A DNA stretch of 36,246 nucleotides from Desulfobacteraceae bacterium (GTDB lineage: Bacteria > Desulfobacterota > Desulfobacteria > Desulfobacterales > Desulfobacteraceae), in contig JAAELK010000371.1 of the NCBI GenBank assembly GCA_024226935.1, forward strand, positions 1-36,246. The letters run 5' to 3'. Of this stretch, positions 8,384-15,976 are shown piece after piece. The position numbers and the translations under genes were made by a program. How positions within the stretch are numbered: the stretch's first letter is position 1; each line of letters opens with the position of its first letter. The notes beneath the pieces were generated by a model. It was not told the DNA's origin. It worked only from the letters and a program-made list of their open reading frames with translations, and did no database searches.

Positions 8384-9382
8384 TTAATGCATTATTTCTG
8401 AACGCATTTTATCCGGTGTTTTTCCTGTCCAGGAACGGAAGGCTCGAAAAAATGAATTGGGGTCATCAAAGCCTAACAGGAATGAAATCTGCGTACTGGG
8501 CAATGAAGAATTTGCTAAATAATGTCGGGCCAGGCTTTCCCTTGATCTATTCAATTCTTTCTGAAAACTCGTGCCTTCATTTTTCAGGCGTCGTTGCAAT
8601 GTTCGTCTACTGATAGCCAGTTTTGCTGCCACAGCATCGGTTGAGCTTTGACCGCTGGGCAGCAACTCAAATAAGGAATTGCGAACCTGGTCTGAAAATG
8701 TTTCCCGAACCTGTAACTTGGATAAGCGTTTTCTTAACTCCGGTTCAAAAAACCGCCACATTTTTTTATTTTCAGTAATAAACGGCAGGTTGGCATCTTT
8801 TTTAGAGAATTTGAGCAGGTTTTCCTTTCCCTGCACCGGCATTGTCCCAAAGAATTTTGCATAGCTGTTTAAATCTGATAATTCATATTCCGATGAAACC
8901 TGCAAAGGCGTTATATGCTCACGGGTTCCCAGGCGAAATAGATGTGTCAGAAAAACAAGCTCAGTCGCAGCAAATGATTCCGGCATCGGATGATCTGTAT
9001 AAAGGCAGTCCAGAGATAATGTTGTTGAGGTTGCATTCTTTTCAACGGTTAACGTCATTGGGCCGACTAACTGTTTATATTTGCCTATTCTTTCTGCGGC
9101 AGTATTCAGGTTGGGACTGCAGAGGGCGGCAAAGATGGGAGGACTGAACGCTTCAACGGAAATCATCTGTGCCAGTTTCAGTGGAAAGGACGGATCATTT
9201 AAGGATTTTTCAATTCCTCTCCAAAGCCTGAAATATTCTTCAACGCTTAATTGTGCATTGTTTCGTGAAAAAAGATCCAAAGGTAAGCAGGCGCGCTGTA
9301 ATACTTCATTCTCAGTGACACCTATATCGTTTAGTATTATTCTCCACATGGGATCAATGGTGAATTTTGTAGCTTGAATCAT
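8384..9382 (-). CDS. AraC-family transcriptional regulator (OruR/ArgR-like with N-terminal Arabinose_bd-type domain)
   Basis: The 332-aa protein has a long N-terminal ligand domain resembling the Arabinose_bd/OruR type (LSVEEYFRLWRGIEKSLNDP is typical of this group). A C-terminal AraC double helix-turn-helix includes AAKLAISRRTLQRRLKNEG and STQISFLLGFDDPNSFFRAFRSWTGKTP. ATG 9382 is chosen because homology-like sequence begins about there; an upstream TTG start at 9448 is possible, and neither has a strong ribosome-binding site. It lies about 100 bases downstream of an SDR gene on the same strand, so it may be cotranscribed with it and regulate it, or control a lipid or amino-acid pathway elsewhere. 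Confidence 0.85.
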   Translation of the reverse strand: MIQATKFTIDPMWRIILNDIGVTENEVLQRACLPLDLFSRNNAQLSVEEYFRLWRGIEKSLNDPSFPLKLAQMISVEAFSPPIFAALCSPNLNTAAERIGKYKQLVGPMTLTVEKNATSTTLSLDCLYTDHPMPESFAATELVFLTHLFRLGTREHITPLQVSSEYELSDLNSYAKFFGTMPVQGKENLLKFSKKDANLPFITENKKMWRFFEPELRKRLSKLQVRETFSDQVRNSLFELLPSGQSSTDAVAAKLAISRRTLQRRLKNEGTSFQKELNRSRESLARHYLANSSLPSTQISFLLGFDDPNSFFRAFRSWTGKTPDKMRSEIMH

Positions 9383-9488
9383 CGGGACGTTCCATATTTT
9401 TTTGTTGTTACTAAACCCTGAACCGGCCGCAGCCAGTCCAGGGCACAACTAATTACTATACCTGTAGAGAAATCACCACATTACGACT

Positions 9489-10304
9489 TTAAAGTCCATA
9501 CCTATCTTTCATCCCCTGCATAAAGGTTGTATCATCTAATTGTTTTCTATTGGCCATATACTCTTTTGCATCTTCTCCTGCAGTGTATCTTAGTTGATCT
9601 GTTCCATCTGTTGCAGCGTGATAAATAACATCTGCAACCATCGAGGCCGGAGATGAGTCGGCAAACATATTCTCAACAGATGACATAAACTTTTGGATCA
9701 ATGGTTGATACTCAGTCAATGACTCATCGTTATTGAAATCAAATGAACGGCCGGCAAAGTCTGTTTTAATTACGCCGGGCTCAACTATTTTAACCTTAAC
9801 ACCTATAGCTCCCATCTCAAAACTCAAGGCTTCAGATAAGCCCTCAAGGGCGAACTTGGAACCGTGGTAAAGGGAACCTAGGGGAAAGGCCATTTTTCCC
9901 CCGATGGAAGAAACATTGATAATAATACCAGTCTTTTGAGCACGAAAGTGGGGAAGCACGGTTTTGATGGTTTCCATCAGGCCAAAGACGTTGACATCAA
10001 ACTGACGTCTGATTTTTTCCATGGAAGTGGCTTCCAGGAGTCCATAGGCACCATAGCCGGCGTTGTTCAACAAGACATCTATCCTTCCAAACTTTTCAAT
10101 ACCTTCATTGACGGCATTCCGAATTGATGCGGAATCTATCAGATCAAGGCGGGTGACATGGATATTTTCCAGGGTGGTTAACTCTTTTTGTGTTTCCGGT
10201 GTCCGCATGGTGGCGATGACATTCCAGCCCTTTGCCTGAAAATATTTTGCTGTTTTTTTTCCAATCCCACTGCTTGCGCCTGTTATCAAAATGGTTTTTT
10301 TCAT
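9489..10304 (-). CDS. Short-chain dehydrogenase/reductase (classical SDR)
   Basis: The 271-aa protein carries the TGxxxGIG cofactor loop at 8-15 (TGASSGIG) and the structural NNAG at 80-83. The catalytic triad is Ser132/133 in NVSSIGG with Tyr146 and Lys150 in YHGSK. An Arg after the second strand (TMRTPE) suggests NADP(H) preference, which is inference. A good AAGGAG ribosome-binding site precedes the ATG. The substrate is unknown; classical SDRs of this length reduce a wide range of carbonyls. It is followed by the AraC gene on the same strand. Confidence 0.92.
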   Translation of the reverse strand: MKKTILITGASSGIGKKTAKYFQAKGWNVIATMRTPETQKELTTLENIHVTRLDLIDSASIRNAVNEGIEKFGRIDVLLNNAGYGAYGLLEATSMEKIRRQFDVNVFGLMETIKTVLPHFRAQKTGIIINVSSIGGKMAFPLGSLYHGSKFALEGLSEALSFEMGAIGVKVKIVEPGVIKTDFAGRSFDFNNDESLTEYQPLIQKFMSSVENMFADSSPASMVADVIYHAATDGTDQLRYTAGEDAKEYMANRKQLDDTTFMQGMKDRYGL

Positions 10305-10443
10305 TTTATTCTCCTTTAATGATTTGAATCAGTTCCATTGCCTTTTTTTGTTTTCACACCAATTCCTTGATTGATGGATGCAATATAAACCATACCAGGA
10401 GAAAGACTATAGCGGTTTGCGCCATGATATATGCAATGCGTGC

Positions 10444-10487
10444 CAAAATGCCCCGGCGGAAAAGTTTTTTTCCGCCGGGGCATTTTG
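10444..10487 (-). terminator. Strong hairpin terminator of the ABC transporter operon
   Basis: A perfect 20-bp inverted repeat (10444-10463 with 10468-10487) surrounds a 4-base loop. Its core is GCCCCGGCGG, flanked by A/T runs on both sides. It lies just beyond the stop of the ATP-binding protein gene (10511) and would insulate the SDR gene. The symmetrical A/T flanks could let it act on both strands. Confidence 0.85.
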
Positions 10488-10510
10488 TATCCATTGTAAA
10501 ATAAGCTGTT

Positions 10511-11242
10511 CTATAGAATTTGTTTTAAGAACAGTTTGGTTCGGTTGTGGCTGGGAGCAGTAAAGAAATGTTCCGGGGTGCCTTCTTCTACGATTCGACC
10601 TTCATCCATGAAGATTACCCGGTCACCCACCTCCTTTGCAAATCCCATCTCATGGGTTACACAGACCATGGTCATGCCTTCTTTTGCCAGGGTTTTCATG
10701 ACATCCAATACCTCGCCGATCATTTCCGGATCCAGGGCGGAAGTGGGTTCATCAAAGAGCATTATCTTGGGATCCATTGCAAGGGCCCTTGCAATTGCCA
10801 CCCGCTGTTGCTGACCACCGGAAAGATTGGAGGGGAAGGCCTGGGCTTTTTCAGCAATCCCTACCTTTTCCAGGAGCATCATGGCTTTTTCTTCCCTTTC
10901 TTTTTTGCCCCTTTTTCTGACCAGTTGCTGGGCCAGGCAGACATTGCCCAAAACAGACTGGTGGGGAAAGAGGTTAAATGATTGGAATACCATGCCCATT
11001 TCAGCTCGTACCTTGTTGATATCGGTTTTGGGATCAAATATATCCACACCGTTAACCAGAATCTGGCCGTGATCTGCTGTTTCCAGCCGGTTCAGGCAGC
11101 GCAGAAAGGTACTTTTTCCGGAACCCGATGGGCCTATGACCACAACTACTTCTCCGGCTTGAATCCTATTTGTGACATCCACCAGGGCCTTGATCTCGTG
11201 GGGAACATAAAAAGTCTTGTAAATATTATTGATTTCTATCAT
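10511..11242 (-). CDS. Polar amino-acid ABC transporter, ATP-binding protein (GlnQ-like)
   Basis: The 243-aa ATPase has Walker [10 protein letters not shown] at 37-45, the Q-loop region [17 protein letters not shown], signature [15 protein letters not shown], Walker [15 protein letters not shown] and a switch His in VTHEMGFA. These are characteristic of the PAAT (glutamine/arginine/glutamate) subfamily. The start is ATG 11242, which overlaps the permease stop by four bases (ATGA) and has an AGGAG sequence upstream. A longer frame upstream is not credible. It energises import by the permease and binding protein of the same operon. Length is typical. Confidence 0.95.
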   Translation of the reverse strand: MIEINNIYKTFYVPHEIKALVDVTNRIQAGEVVVVIGPSGSGKSTFLRCLNRLETADHGQILVNGVDIFDPKTDINKVRAEMGMVFQSFNLFPHQSVLGNVCLAQQLVRKRGKKEREEKAMMLLEKVGIAEKAQAFPSNLSGGQQQRVAIARALAMDPKIMLFDEPTSALDPEMIGEVLDVMKTLAKEGMTMVCVTHEMGFAKEVGDRVIFMDEGRIVEEGTPEHFFTAPSHNRTKLFLKQIL

Positions 11243-12255
11243 TTGGTAGCTGCTCTCCTTTCCAGATATTGAACAAACATGGAAAGCGTGAAGGTCATGA
11301 TCAGGTATAAAATTGCACATAAAATCCACAATTCAAAGGTCTGAAGACTCGTGGTGATTCCTTCACGGGTTGCTTTTGTCAATTCTCTGATGGAAATCAT
11401 ACCCAATAGGGATGAATCTTTGATCAGATTGATAAATTGTCCTGCCAAAGGGGGTAAAATAGTTTTTAACGCCTGGGGGAGAATAATGTGGAACATACAT
11501 TGAAAATAGCTCATTCCAGAGGAACGGGCAGCTTCCACCTGTCCCGGATGAATGGCTTCAATGCCAGCCCTGACAATTTCCACCACATAGGCTCCGGTAA
11601 ATATGGATAATGCCATGATACCATACCACTCGGGATTAATTTTTGAAAACCCGTGCATCATCAATATTTTATTTATGGTGGTTCCCAGGACAAAATAAAA
11701 AATCATGATCTGGACCAGCAATGGTGAACCCCGGATAATTTCAACATAGGTGATGGCCGACCATTTGAGTACCGGGGTATTTGATACCCTGGCAACCCCC
11801 CCGATAATTCCCAGAAGGATACCTAAAATGGTGGAGATAAAGCTTATTTTCAAGGTCATCCACAGACCCATGGCCATTAATCCCGGTTTCCAAACTCCTT
11901 TGTATTGGGCAATAATATCTCCGGGAAATATTGAGTCTCCTTCATCCCAGTCAAAGGAATTTTTGGGAACGGTAAATGTCTGTTTCCCGTATTCATCCTG
12001 GATGACAATATTAAATTTGTCCTTGTCGGGTGTTATGGATTCTATTTCACCGTCGGTTTCCGCATAGAGGGTGATATTTTCCTGGTACATAAAATATTTG
12101 GGGATTTTAAACCAGCGCCATTGATATTCCACAGCCACGGTTGCATAATATATCGATCCGAACACCAAAAGCATTAATGTGATAAAGCCGATAACAGAAA
12201 ATGCATGGGCGGTTGGGTTGCTCAGTCGCATTACATTGGATGTTTTTTGTTCCAT
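11239..12255 (-). CDS. Polar amino-acid ABC transporter, permease with extra N-terminal domain
   Basis: The 338-aa membrane protein is about 100 residues longer than usual HisM/GlnP-type permeases. An N-terminal helix (about 17-42) is followed by a hydrophilic, probably periplasmic segment of about 85 residues ([17 protein letters not shown]... region). The normal permease core follows, including [35 protein letters not shown] and the ATPase-docking EAA loop ([14 protein letters not shown]). It overlaps the ATPase gene by four bases and lies downstream of the binding-protein gene and an attenuator hairpin. Only one permease gene is present, so the channel is presumably a homodimer. The role of the inserted segment is unknown. 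Confidence 0.92.
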   Translation of the reverse strand: MEQKTSNVMRLSNPTAHAFSVIGFITLMLLVFGSIYYATVAVEYQWRWFKIPKYFMYQENITLYAETDGEIESITPDKDKFNIVIQDEYGKQTFTVPKNSFDWDEGDSIFPGDIIAQYKGVWKPGLMAMGLWMTLKISFISTILGILLGIIGGVARVSNTPVLKWSAITYVEIIRGSPLLVQIMIFYFVLGTTINKILMMHGFSKINPEWYGIMALSIFTGAYVVEIVRAGIEAIHPGQVEAARSSGMSYFQCMFHIILPQALKTILPPLAGQFINLIKDSSLLGMISIRELTKATREGITTSLQTFELWILCAILYLIMTFTLSMFVQYLERRAATK

Positions 12256-12269
12256 ATTTTATCTGCCTT

Positions 12270-12304
12270 AAAAAACGGGCCGACAGAAAGCCTGATCTGC
12301 CGGC
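12270..12304 (-). terminator. Intercistronic attenuator/terminator between binding protein and permease
   Basis: On the minus strand a 9-bp stem (12296-12304 with 12279-12287, one G-T wobble, 8-base loop) is followed by a run of six T residues (plus-strand A 12270-12275). Placed between the binding-protein gene and the permease gene, it would yield more binding protein than membrane components, a known arrangement in ABC uptake operons. Confidence 0.65.
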
Positions 12305-12327
12305 TTAATTAAATCTGCACAATCGAT

Positions 12328-13149
12328 CTACTTGTGAAGGTCTTTTTGCCATTTGTCTGATCTGATCCATTTATCATAGGCTTTGTCATATCTTCCGTCA
12401 TTTTTGTATTGGCGCAAAAAATTATTCAGGAAGTTGAGAAAATCAGGATCCCCTTTTCTAATGGCCATGGCAAGGGGCTCAAAGGTGAAAGGCTGGGTTA
12501 AGGCAATTGTCTTACCTGCTCCATGCTGGGCCTGGAAGATTTCAATCAGGGGCAGATCGTAAACCGTGGCATCTGCATTGCCCTGGATAACTTCCATGCA
12601 GGCTTCCGATTCAACTTCAAATGATTTATAGGTGGCTTTGGGGATCATTCTTTTAACTGCTTGTTCCCCGGTGGTTCCAAGTTTTGATGTAATGGTAAAT
12701 TTGGGGTCATTAAGATCTTTGTAAGATAATACCTTGCCTTCATGTTTTTTATTGAGGAGAATGGCCTGTCCGATAACGATGTAGGGATCGGTGAAGTTGA
12801 TGGCCAGGTTTCTTTCCTGGGTACAGGTCATTCCGGAGATGAGAATATCGAATTTGTCAGTGATAAGAGCTGGAATAATGCCATCCCAGGCGGTATTTAC
12901 AGGTATGAATTTGACACCCATGGCTTTTGCAAGGGCTTTGGCCATATCCATGTCAAATCCAATGTATTTTCCTTTGGTGTTTGTCATTTCGAAGGGAAGG
13001 TAGCCCGATTCAAACCCGACGCGAAGTTTACCTGATTTTACAATGGCTTCGATGGTGGATGTTTTGGCAAGGTTGATATTATCAGCAAACCCAGGTGCTG
13101 ATACGAAAAGAAACGCCAATGCAAACAATGAAATAAGTACTTTTTTCAT
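12328..13149 (-). CDS. Polar amino-acid ABC transporter, periplasmic substrate-binding protein
   Basis: The 273-aa protein has a Sec signal peptide (MKKVLISLFALAFLFVSAPG, predicted cleavage after residue 22) and an SBP_bac_3 fold: LRVGFESGYLPFEM, GFDMDMAKALAKAMG, WDGIIPALITDKFDILISGM and the second-lobe block SKLGTTGEQAVKRM. These match family 3 solute receptors for polar amino acids. An AGGAGG sequence precedes the ATG. It is the first gene of the uptake operon and is divergent from a LysE-type exporter. The exact ligand cannot be read with confidence from the sequence. Confidence 0.95.
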   Translation of the reverse strand: MKKVLISLFALAFLFVSAPGFADNINLAKTSTIEAIVKSGKLRVGFESGYLPFEMTNTKGKYIGFDMDMAKALAKAMGVKFIPVNTAWDGIIPALITDKFDILISGMTCTQERNLAINFTDPYIVIGQAILLNKKHEGKVLSYKDLNDPKFTITSKLGTTGEQAVKRMIPKATYKSFEVESEACMEVIQGNADATVYDLPLIEIFQAQHGAGKTIALTQPFTFEPLAMAIRKGDPDFLNFLNNFLRQYKNDGRYDKAYDKWIRSDKWQKDLHK

Positions 13150-13461
13150 CTTTACTCCTCCTAAAAAATTAATGTTTGACTGTTTCCAGACCTTAGGAAT
13201 TGGGCTAAGGACCTGTAGAAAGCCGTGTTAAATAAGTATAAACCCTCCTATAAGTAAAATTTATACTTAGCATAATAACTCTAAATGGCAAGTAATATTT
13301 ATGGTCGTATAACTTTCATGATTGTTGCTACTGTAATAGCTACAGAGTTTATGGCTTTGGGAAGGTAACGAAAAATATAAAGATTGGTTTTCTTATTATT
13401 CAAACTATGTAATAGGATATAATATTATTGTTTCGCAACATTTATTCAGGAGGTAATAGTT
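13150..13461. promoter_or_regulatory. Divergent regulatory region between ABC uptake operon and LysE exporter
   Basis: This 312-base AT-rich region holds the promoters for both directions. It contains a perfect 10-bp inverted repeat, TAAGTATAAA (13233-13242) and TTTATACTTA (13260-13269), with centres 27 bases apart. A smaller hairpin, CCTTAG (13191-13196) with CTAAGG (13205-13210), lies in the binding-protein leader. The first repeat is a plausible dimeric operator controlling uptake and/or export. No gene was seen in it, and a firm -35/-10 pair could not be assigned. Confidence 0.5.
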
Positions 13462-14073
13462 TTGACAGCCACATCCATCGCAAGTTTCGCCCTAGCAATG
13501 TTTTTTCTTGCTCTTTCGCCAGGACCTGGAGTTTTTGCTATTGTGGCAAGGGCAATCTCCCATGGGTATAAATCTGCCTTGATCATGATTGTAGGTCTTA
13601 TCCTGGGCGATATTATTTATCTGCTCTTTGCTGCTTTTGGCCTTTCTGTCACCGCCAGGGCCATGGGGAGCTTTTTTATCCTTGTTAAAATATGTGGTGG
13701 TGCCTATCTGATTTATTTAGGTGTTAAGACCTGGTTGTCAAAAGCTGATTCCTCTCCCGATTCTTCGAAAAACAGCATGGGGCTGGGAACTTTTTCAAGC
13801 GGCTTTGTTATTAGCCTTTCCAATCCAAAGGTGATCTTTTTTTATTGCGGGTTTTTGCCTACATTTTTTGATTTGCAATCCTTGACTATACCCGATCTTT
13901 TGATCATCATCGCTGTTTTAATCGGGGTGATTTCCAGTGTGGCTGGAACCTATGCATATCTTGCAAGCCGGAGCAGTCTCCTCTTCAAAAAGAAAAAAAA
14001 TGCCCGGAGGTTGAACCGGGTTGCCGGTGGAACCATGGTGGCTGCTGGAGTAGTAATTGCGGCCCAGGCCTGA
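13462..14073 (+). CDS. LysE/RhtB-family amino-acid exporter
   Basis: The 203-aa integral membrane protein has about six hydrophobic segments and the family signature near the N-terminus (FFLALSPGPGVFAIVARAIS), followed by GLILGDIIYLLFAAFGL and ISLSNPKVIFFYCGFLPTF. LysE/RhtB proteins export amino acids such as lysine, threonine or homoserine by proton antiport. The start is TTG 13462: a consensus AGGAGG (13448-13453) sits 8 bases upstream and no better codon exists. It diverges from the amino-acid uptake operon, so it may be the safety valve for the same or a related amino acid. That pairing is inference. Confidence 0.92.
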   Translation: MTATSIASFALAMFFLALSPGPGVFAIVARAISHGYKSALIMIVGLILGDIIYLLFAAFGLSVTARAMGSFFILVKICGGAYLIYLGVKTWLSKADSSPDSSKNSMGLGTFSSGFVISLSNPKVIFFYCGFLPTFFDLQSLTIPDLLIIIAVLIGVISSVAGTYAYLASRSSLLFKKKKNARRLNRVAGGTMVAAGVVIAAQA

Positions 14074-14173
14074 ATCGAAAAAAAATTATGATATGGGTTG
14101 GCTGGATAGAATCATTTCCCATGGTTGGATGAAAAAAGATCTGCAATTGGGGAAAAATATTTAAGATGCAGAT

Positions 14174-14800
14174 ATGAATAAAAAAAAAAGAGCTCCCGGG
14201 TCCCATAAATTGAAAATTTTGAGTGTTTCCGATTATATTGACAAGGAGTTAACCCGTAAGGTGGAAGATAAGACCTTAACTCCTGTGGACCTGATTATTT
14301 CCTGTGGAGACCTTGCCCCTGAATATCTGTCTTTCCTGCGGGATCGTCTGGATGTGCCCCTGTATTATGTTAAGGGAAATCATGATATCCGGTATACCAG
14401 TACAAATCCTGTGGGCTGTAAAAATATCCATGGACGGGTGGTTTCTTTTGGACCTTTGAATATTTTGGGGCTTGAGGGTTCCATCTGGTATAATGGTGGT
14501 GCTAATCAGTACACAGATGCCATGATGGGGAAAATAATATTCTGGATGTGGTTTTCCATCTGGCAAAAAGGTCCTATTCACTTTGTTGTGACCCACGCGC
14601 CTCCCCGGCATATCAACGATCGGGAAGACCGATGTCACATGGGGTTTGAAAGTTTTAATTCCCTGATAAAAAAACAAAGACCTGATTATTTTGTCCATGG
14701 CCATATTCATCAGGAGTTTGAAACACAAGAGGATAGGATAATCCAATTTCATAAAACCCGGGTGGTCAATACCTGTGGATATACAATAATAGGGGTATAA
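14174..14800 (+). CDS. Calcineurin-like metallophosphoesterase
   Basis: The 208-aa protein has the metallophosphatase core: Asp20 in LSVSDYID, GD at 45-46, GNHD at 68-71, His141 in VTHAPP and GHIH at 176-179. The usual first motif D-x-H is D-Y-I here, so the second metal ligand set is atypical. A similar variant occurs in some uncharacterised bacterial phosphoesterases. The substrate is unknown (phosphodiester or protein phosphate). No strong ribosome-binding site precedes ATG 14174. Its stop lies 2 bases before the next ATG, so it is almost certainly translated from the same mRNA as the ParB-like/RAM gene and may act with it. Confidence 0.85.
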   Translation: MNKKKRAPGSHKLKILSVSDYIDKELTRKVEDKTLTPVDLIISCGDLAPEYLSFLRDRLDVPLYYVKGNHDIRYTSTNPVGCKNIHGRVVSFGPLNILGLEGSIWYNGGANQYTDAMMGKIIFWMWFSIWQKGPIHFVVTHAPPRHINDREDRCHMGFESFNSLIKKQRPDYFVHGHIHQEFETQEDRIIQFHKTRVVNTCGYTIIGV

Positions 14801-14802
14801 TT

Positions 14803-15888
14803 ATGAAAAATTTCCTGAAAAGGCTTTTTGGGGCAGGGTCATCAAGACAAGACGATAATCATATCAGTTCGTTTAACGAACAGCAGGCCCAGGAAGAGGA
14901 TGTGGAATTTATTGACCACGGGGTTCAGGTCATTGCCCTTGAAAGTATCATAGGTAGTGTGGGTAAATATTATGATTTTGATTCCAGGTTCCGGCCTAAA
15001 AAACATGTGTCCGGTAAGCGGTTTATGGATATTAAACGGGTCATGCGGGAGGGTGCACAACTTGCTCCGATAAATTTGTACCAGATTCGCGATGATTATT
15101 ATGTTCTGGATGGAAACCATCGGGTGGCGGCGGCAAAAGAGCTGGGGTGGGGGGATATAAAAGGAAAAGTGATAGAGCTTTTGTCCGGTAAAAATACCAT
15201 GGATAATTTGCGGTATATTGAAAAGAAAAAATTTTATGAAACAACGGGGCTGACAGGTAAGATCGATCTGACCGAGGTGGGAAAATATAATTTTCTGGAA
15301 AAACAGATCAAAAAACATCAACTTTATCTGGCCAGTCAGTCCGGCAGGGATTGTGATTTCACAAGGGCTGCAAAAGACTGGTATAATACCATCTATGTTC
15401 CCATGACCACTATCATAGGCAATGGTGAGCTGATAAAGTATTTTCCAGGGCGCACAGTGGGAGATCTTTATACTTATATTGCCTATCATCATTGGGACAG
15501 GAGTTCCAACCGAAGGTATGGTATCGGCATTGACCGGCTTATCCCGAAGAGCATGGAAGGTTTTAGAAAAAGCATGCTGGAGAAAAGTACGCCCTATTAT
15601 CCCGAGATGAAGCGAACCATTATCTCCTTTGTTTTTATCAACATCGATACGAAAACGGAACTTGCGGTCATTGATAAACTGTTTTCCCTGGATGAAATCC
15701 AGGAGGTTCATTCGGTCCATGGCAGTATTGATATACTTGTAAAAATAGTATTAAAACGGGATTTTTTGGCCTCGGATGCGGAAATTATCGCAGAATTTGT
15801 GGGGCAGAATATTCGGATTATTGAGGGAATTAATAGAACGGAAACGATTATACCGGGATTATCTAAGGTTAAGGAAGGCCTGCCGTGA
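14803..15888 (+). CDS. ParB/sulfiredoxin-like N-terminal domain fused to a C-terminal Lrp/AsnC-type RAM ligand-binding domain
   Basis: The 361-aa cytoplasmic protein has two recognisable ends. Residues about 40-125 resemble the ParB-like/sulfiredoxin nuclease fold (a conserved region followed by INLYQIRDDYYVLDGNHRVA, with DGNHR at 103-107). Residues about 270-358 look like an AsnC/Lrp RAM domain, usually an amino-acid-binding, oligomerising module (TIISFVFINIDTKTELAVID... through GINRTETIIPG). The middle section is not recognised. There is no helix-turn-helix, so this is not a normal Lrp or partition protein. It is tightly coupled to the metallophosphoesterase gene. ParB-type folds can hydrolyse CTP or act as kinases, so a small-molecule-controlled enzyme is possible; this is inference. 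Confidence 0.6.
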   Translation: MKNFLKRLFGAGSSRQDDNHISSFNEQQAQEEDVEFIDHGVQVIALESIIGSVGKYYDFDSRFRPKKHVSGKRFMDIKRVMREGAQLAPINLYQIRDDYYVLDGNHRVAAAKELGWGDIKGKVIELLSGKNTMDNLRYIEKKKFYETTGLTGKIDLTEVGKYNFLEKQIKKHQLYLASQSGRDCDFTRAAKDWYNTIYVPMTTIIGNGELIKYFPGRTVGDLYTYIAYHHWDRSSNRRYGIGIDRLIPKSMEGFRKSMLEKSTPYYPEMKRTIISFVFINIDTKTELAVIDKLFSLDEIQEVHSVHGSIDILVKIVLKRDFLASDAEIIAEFVGQNIRIIEGINRTETIIPGLSKVKEGLP

Positions 15889-15936
15889 CCACCACAATGA
15901 GCTTTGTTTTTTAAAGCCCAGAGTGTGATGGCACGG

Positions 15937-15967
15937 CCGGAGTAGTTCACTGTCCGGATCTATTTTT
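15937..15967. terminator. Weak convergent hairpin between the ParB-like gene and the glutamate synthase operon
   Basis: CCGGA (15937-15941) pairs with TCCGG (15953-15957), followed by TATTTTTGT on the plus strand. Another small stem (15901-15905 with 15913-15917) precedes it. Two operons converge here, so weak terminators are expected, but neither stem is long. Confidence 0.35.
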
Positions 15968-15976
15968 GTATTGGTT

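Noticed and set aside
14842-15720. 292-codon minus-strand open frame opposite the ParB-like/RAM gene
   Set aside because: It is the shadow of a real gene in another frame, with no motif, no good ribosome-binding site and biased composition.
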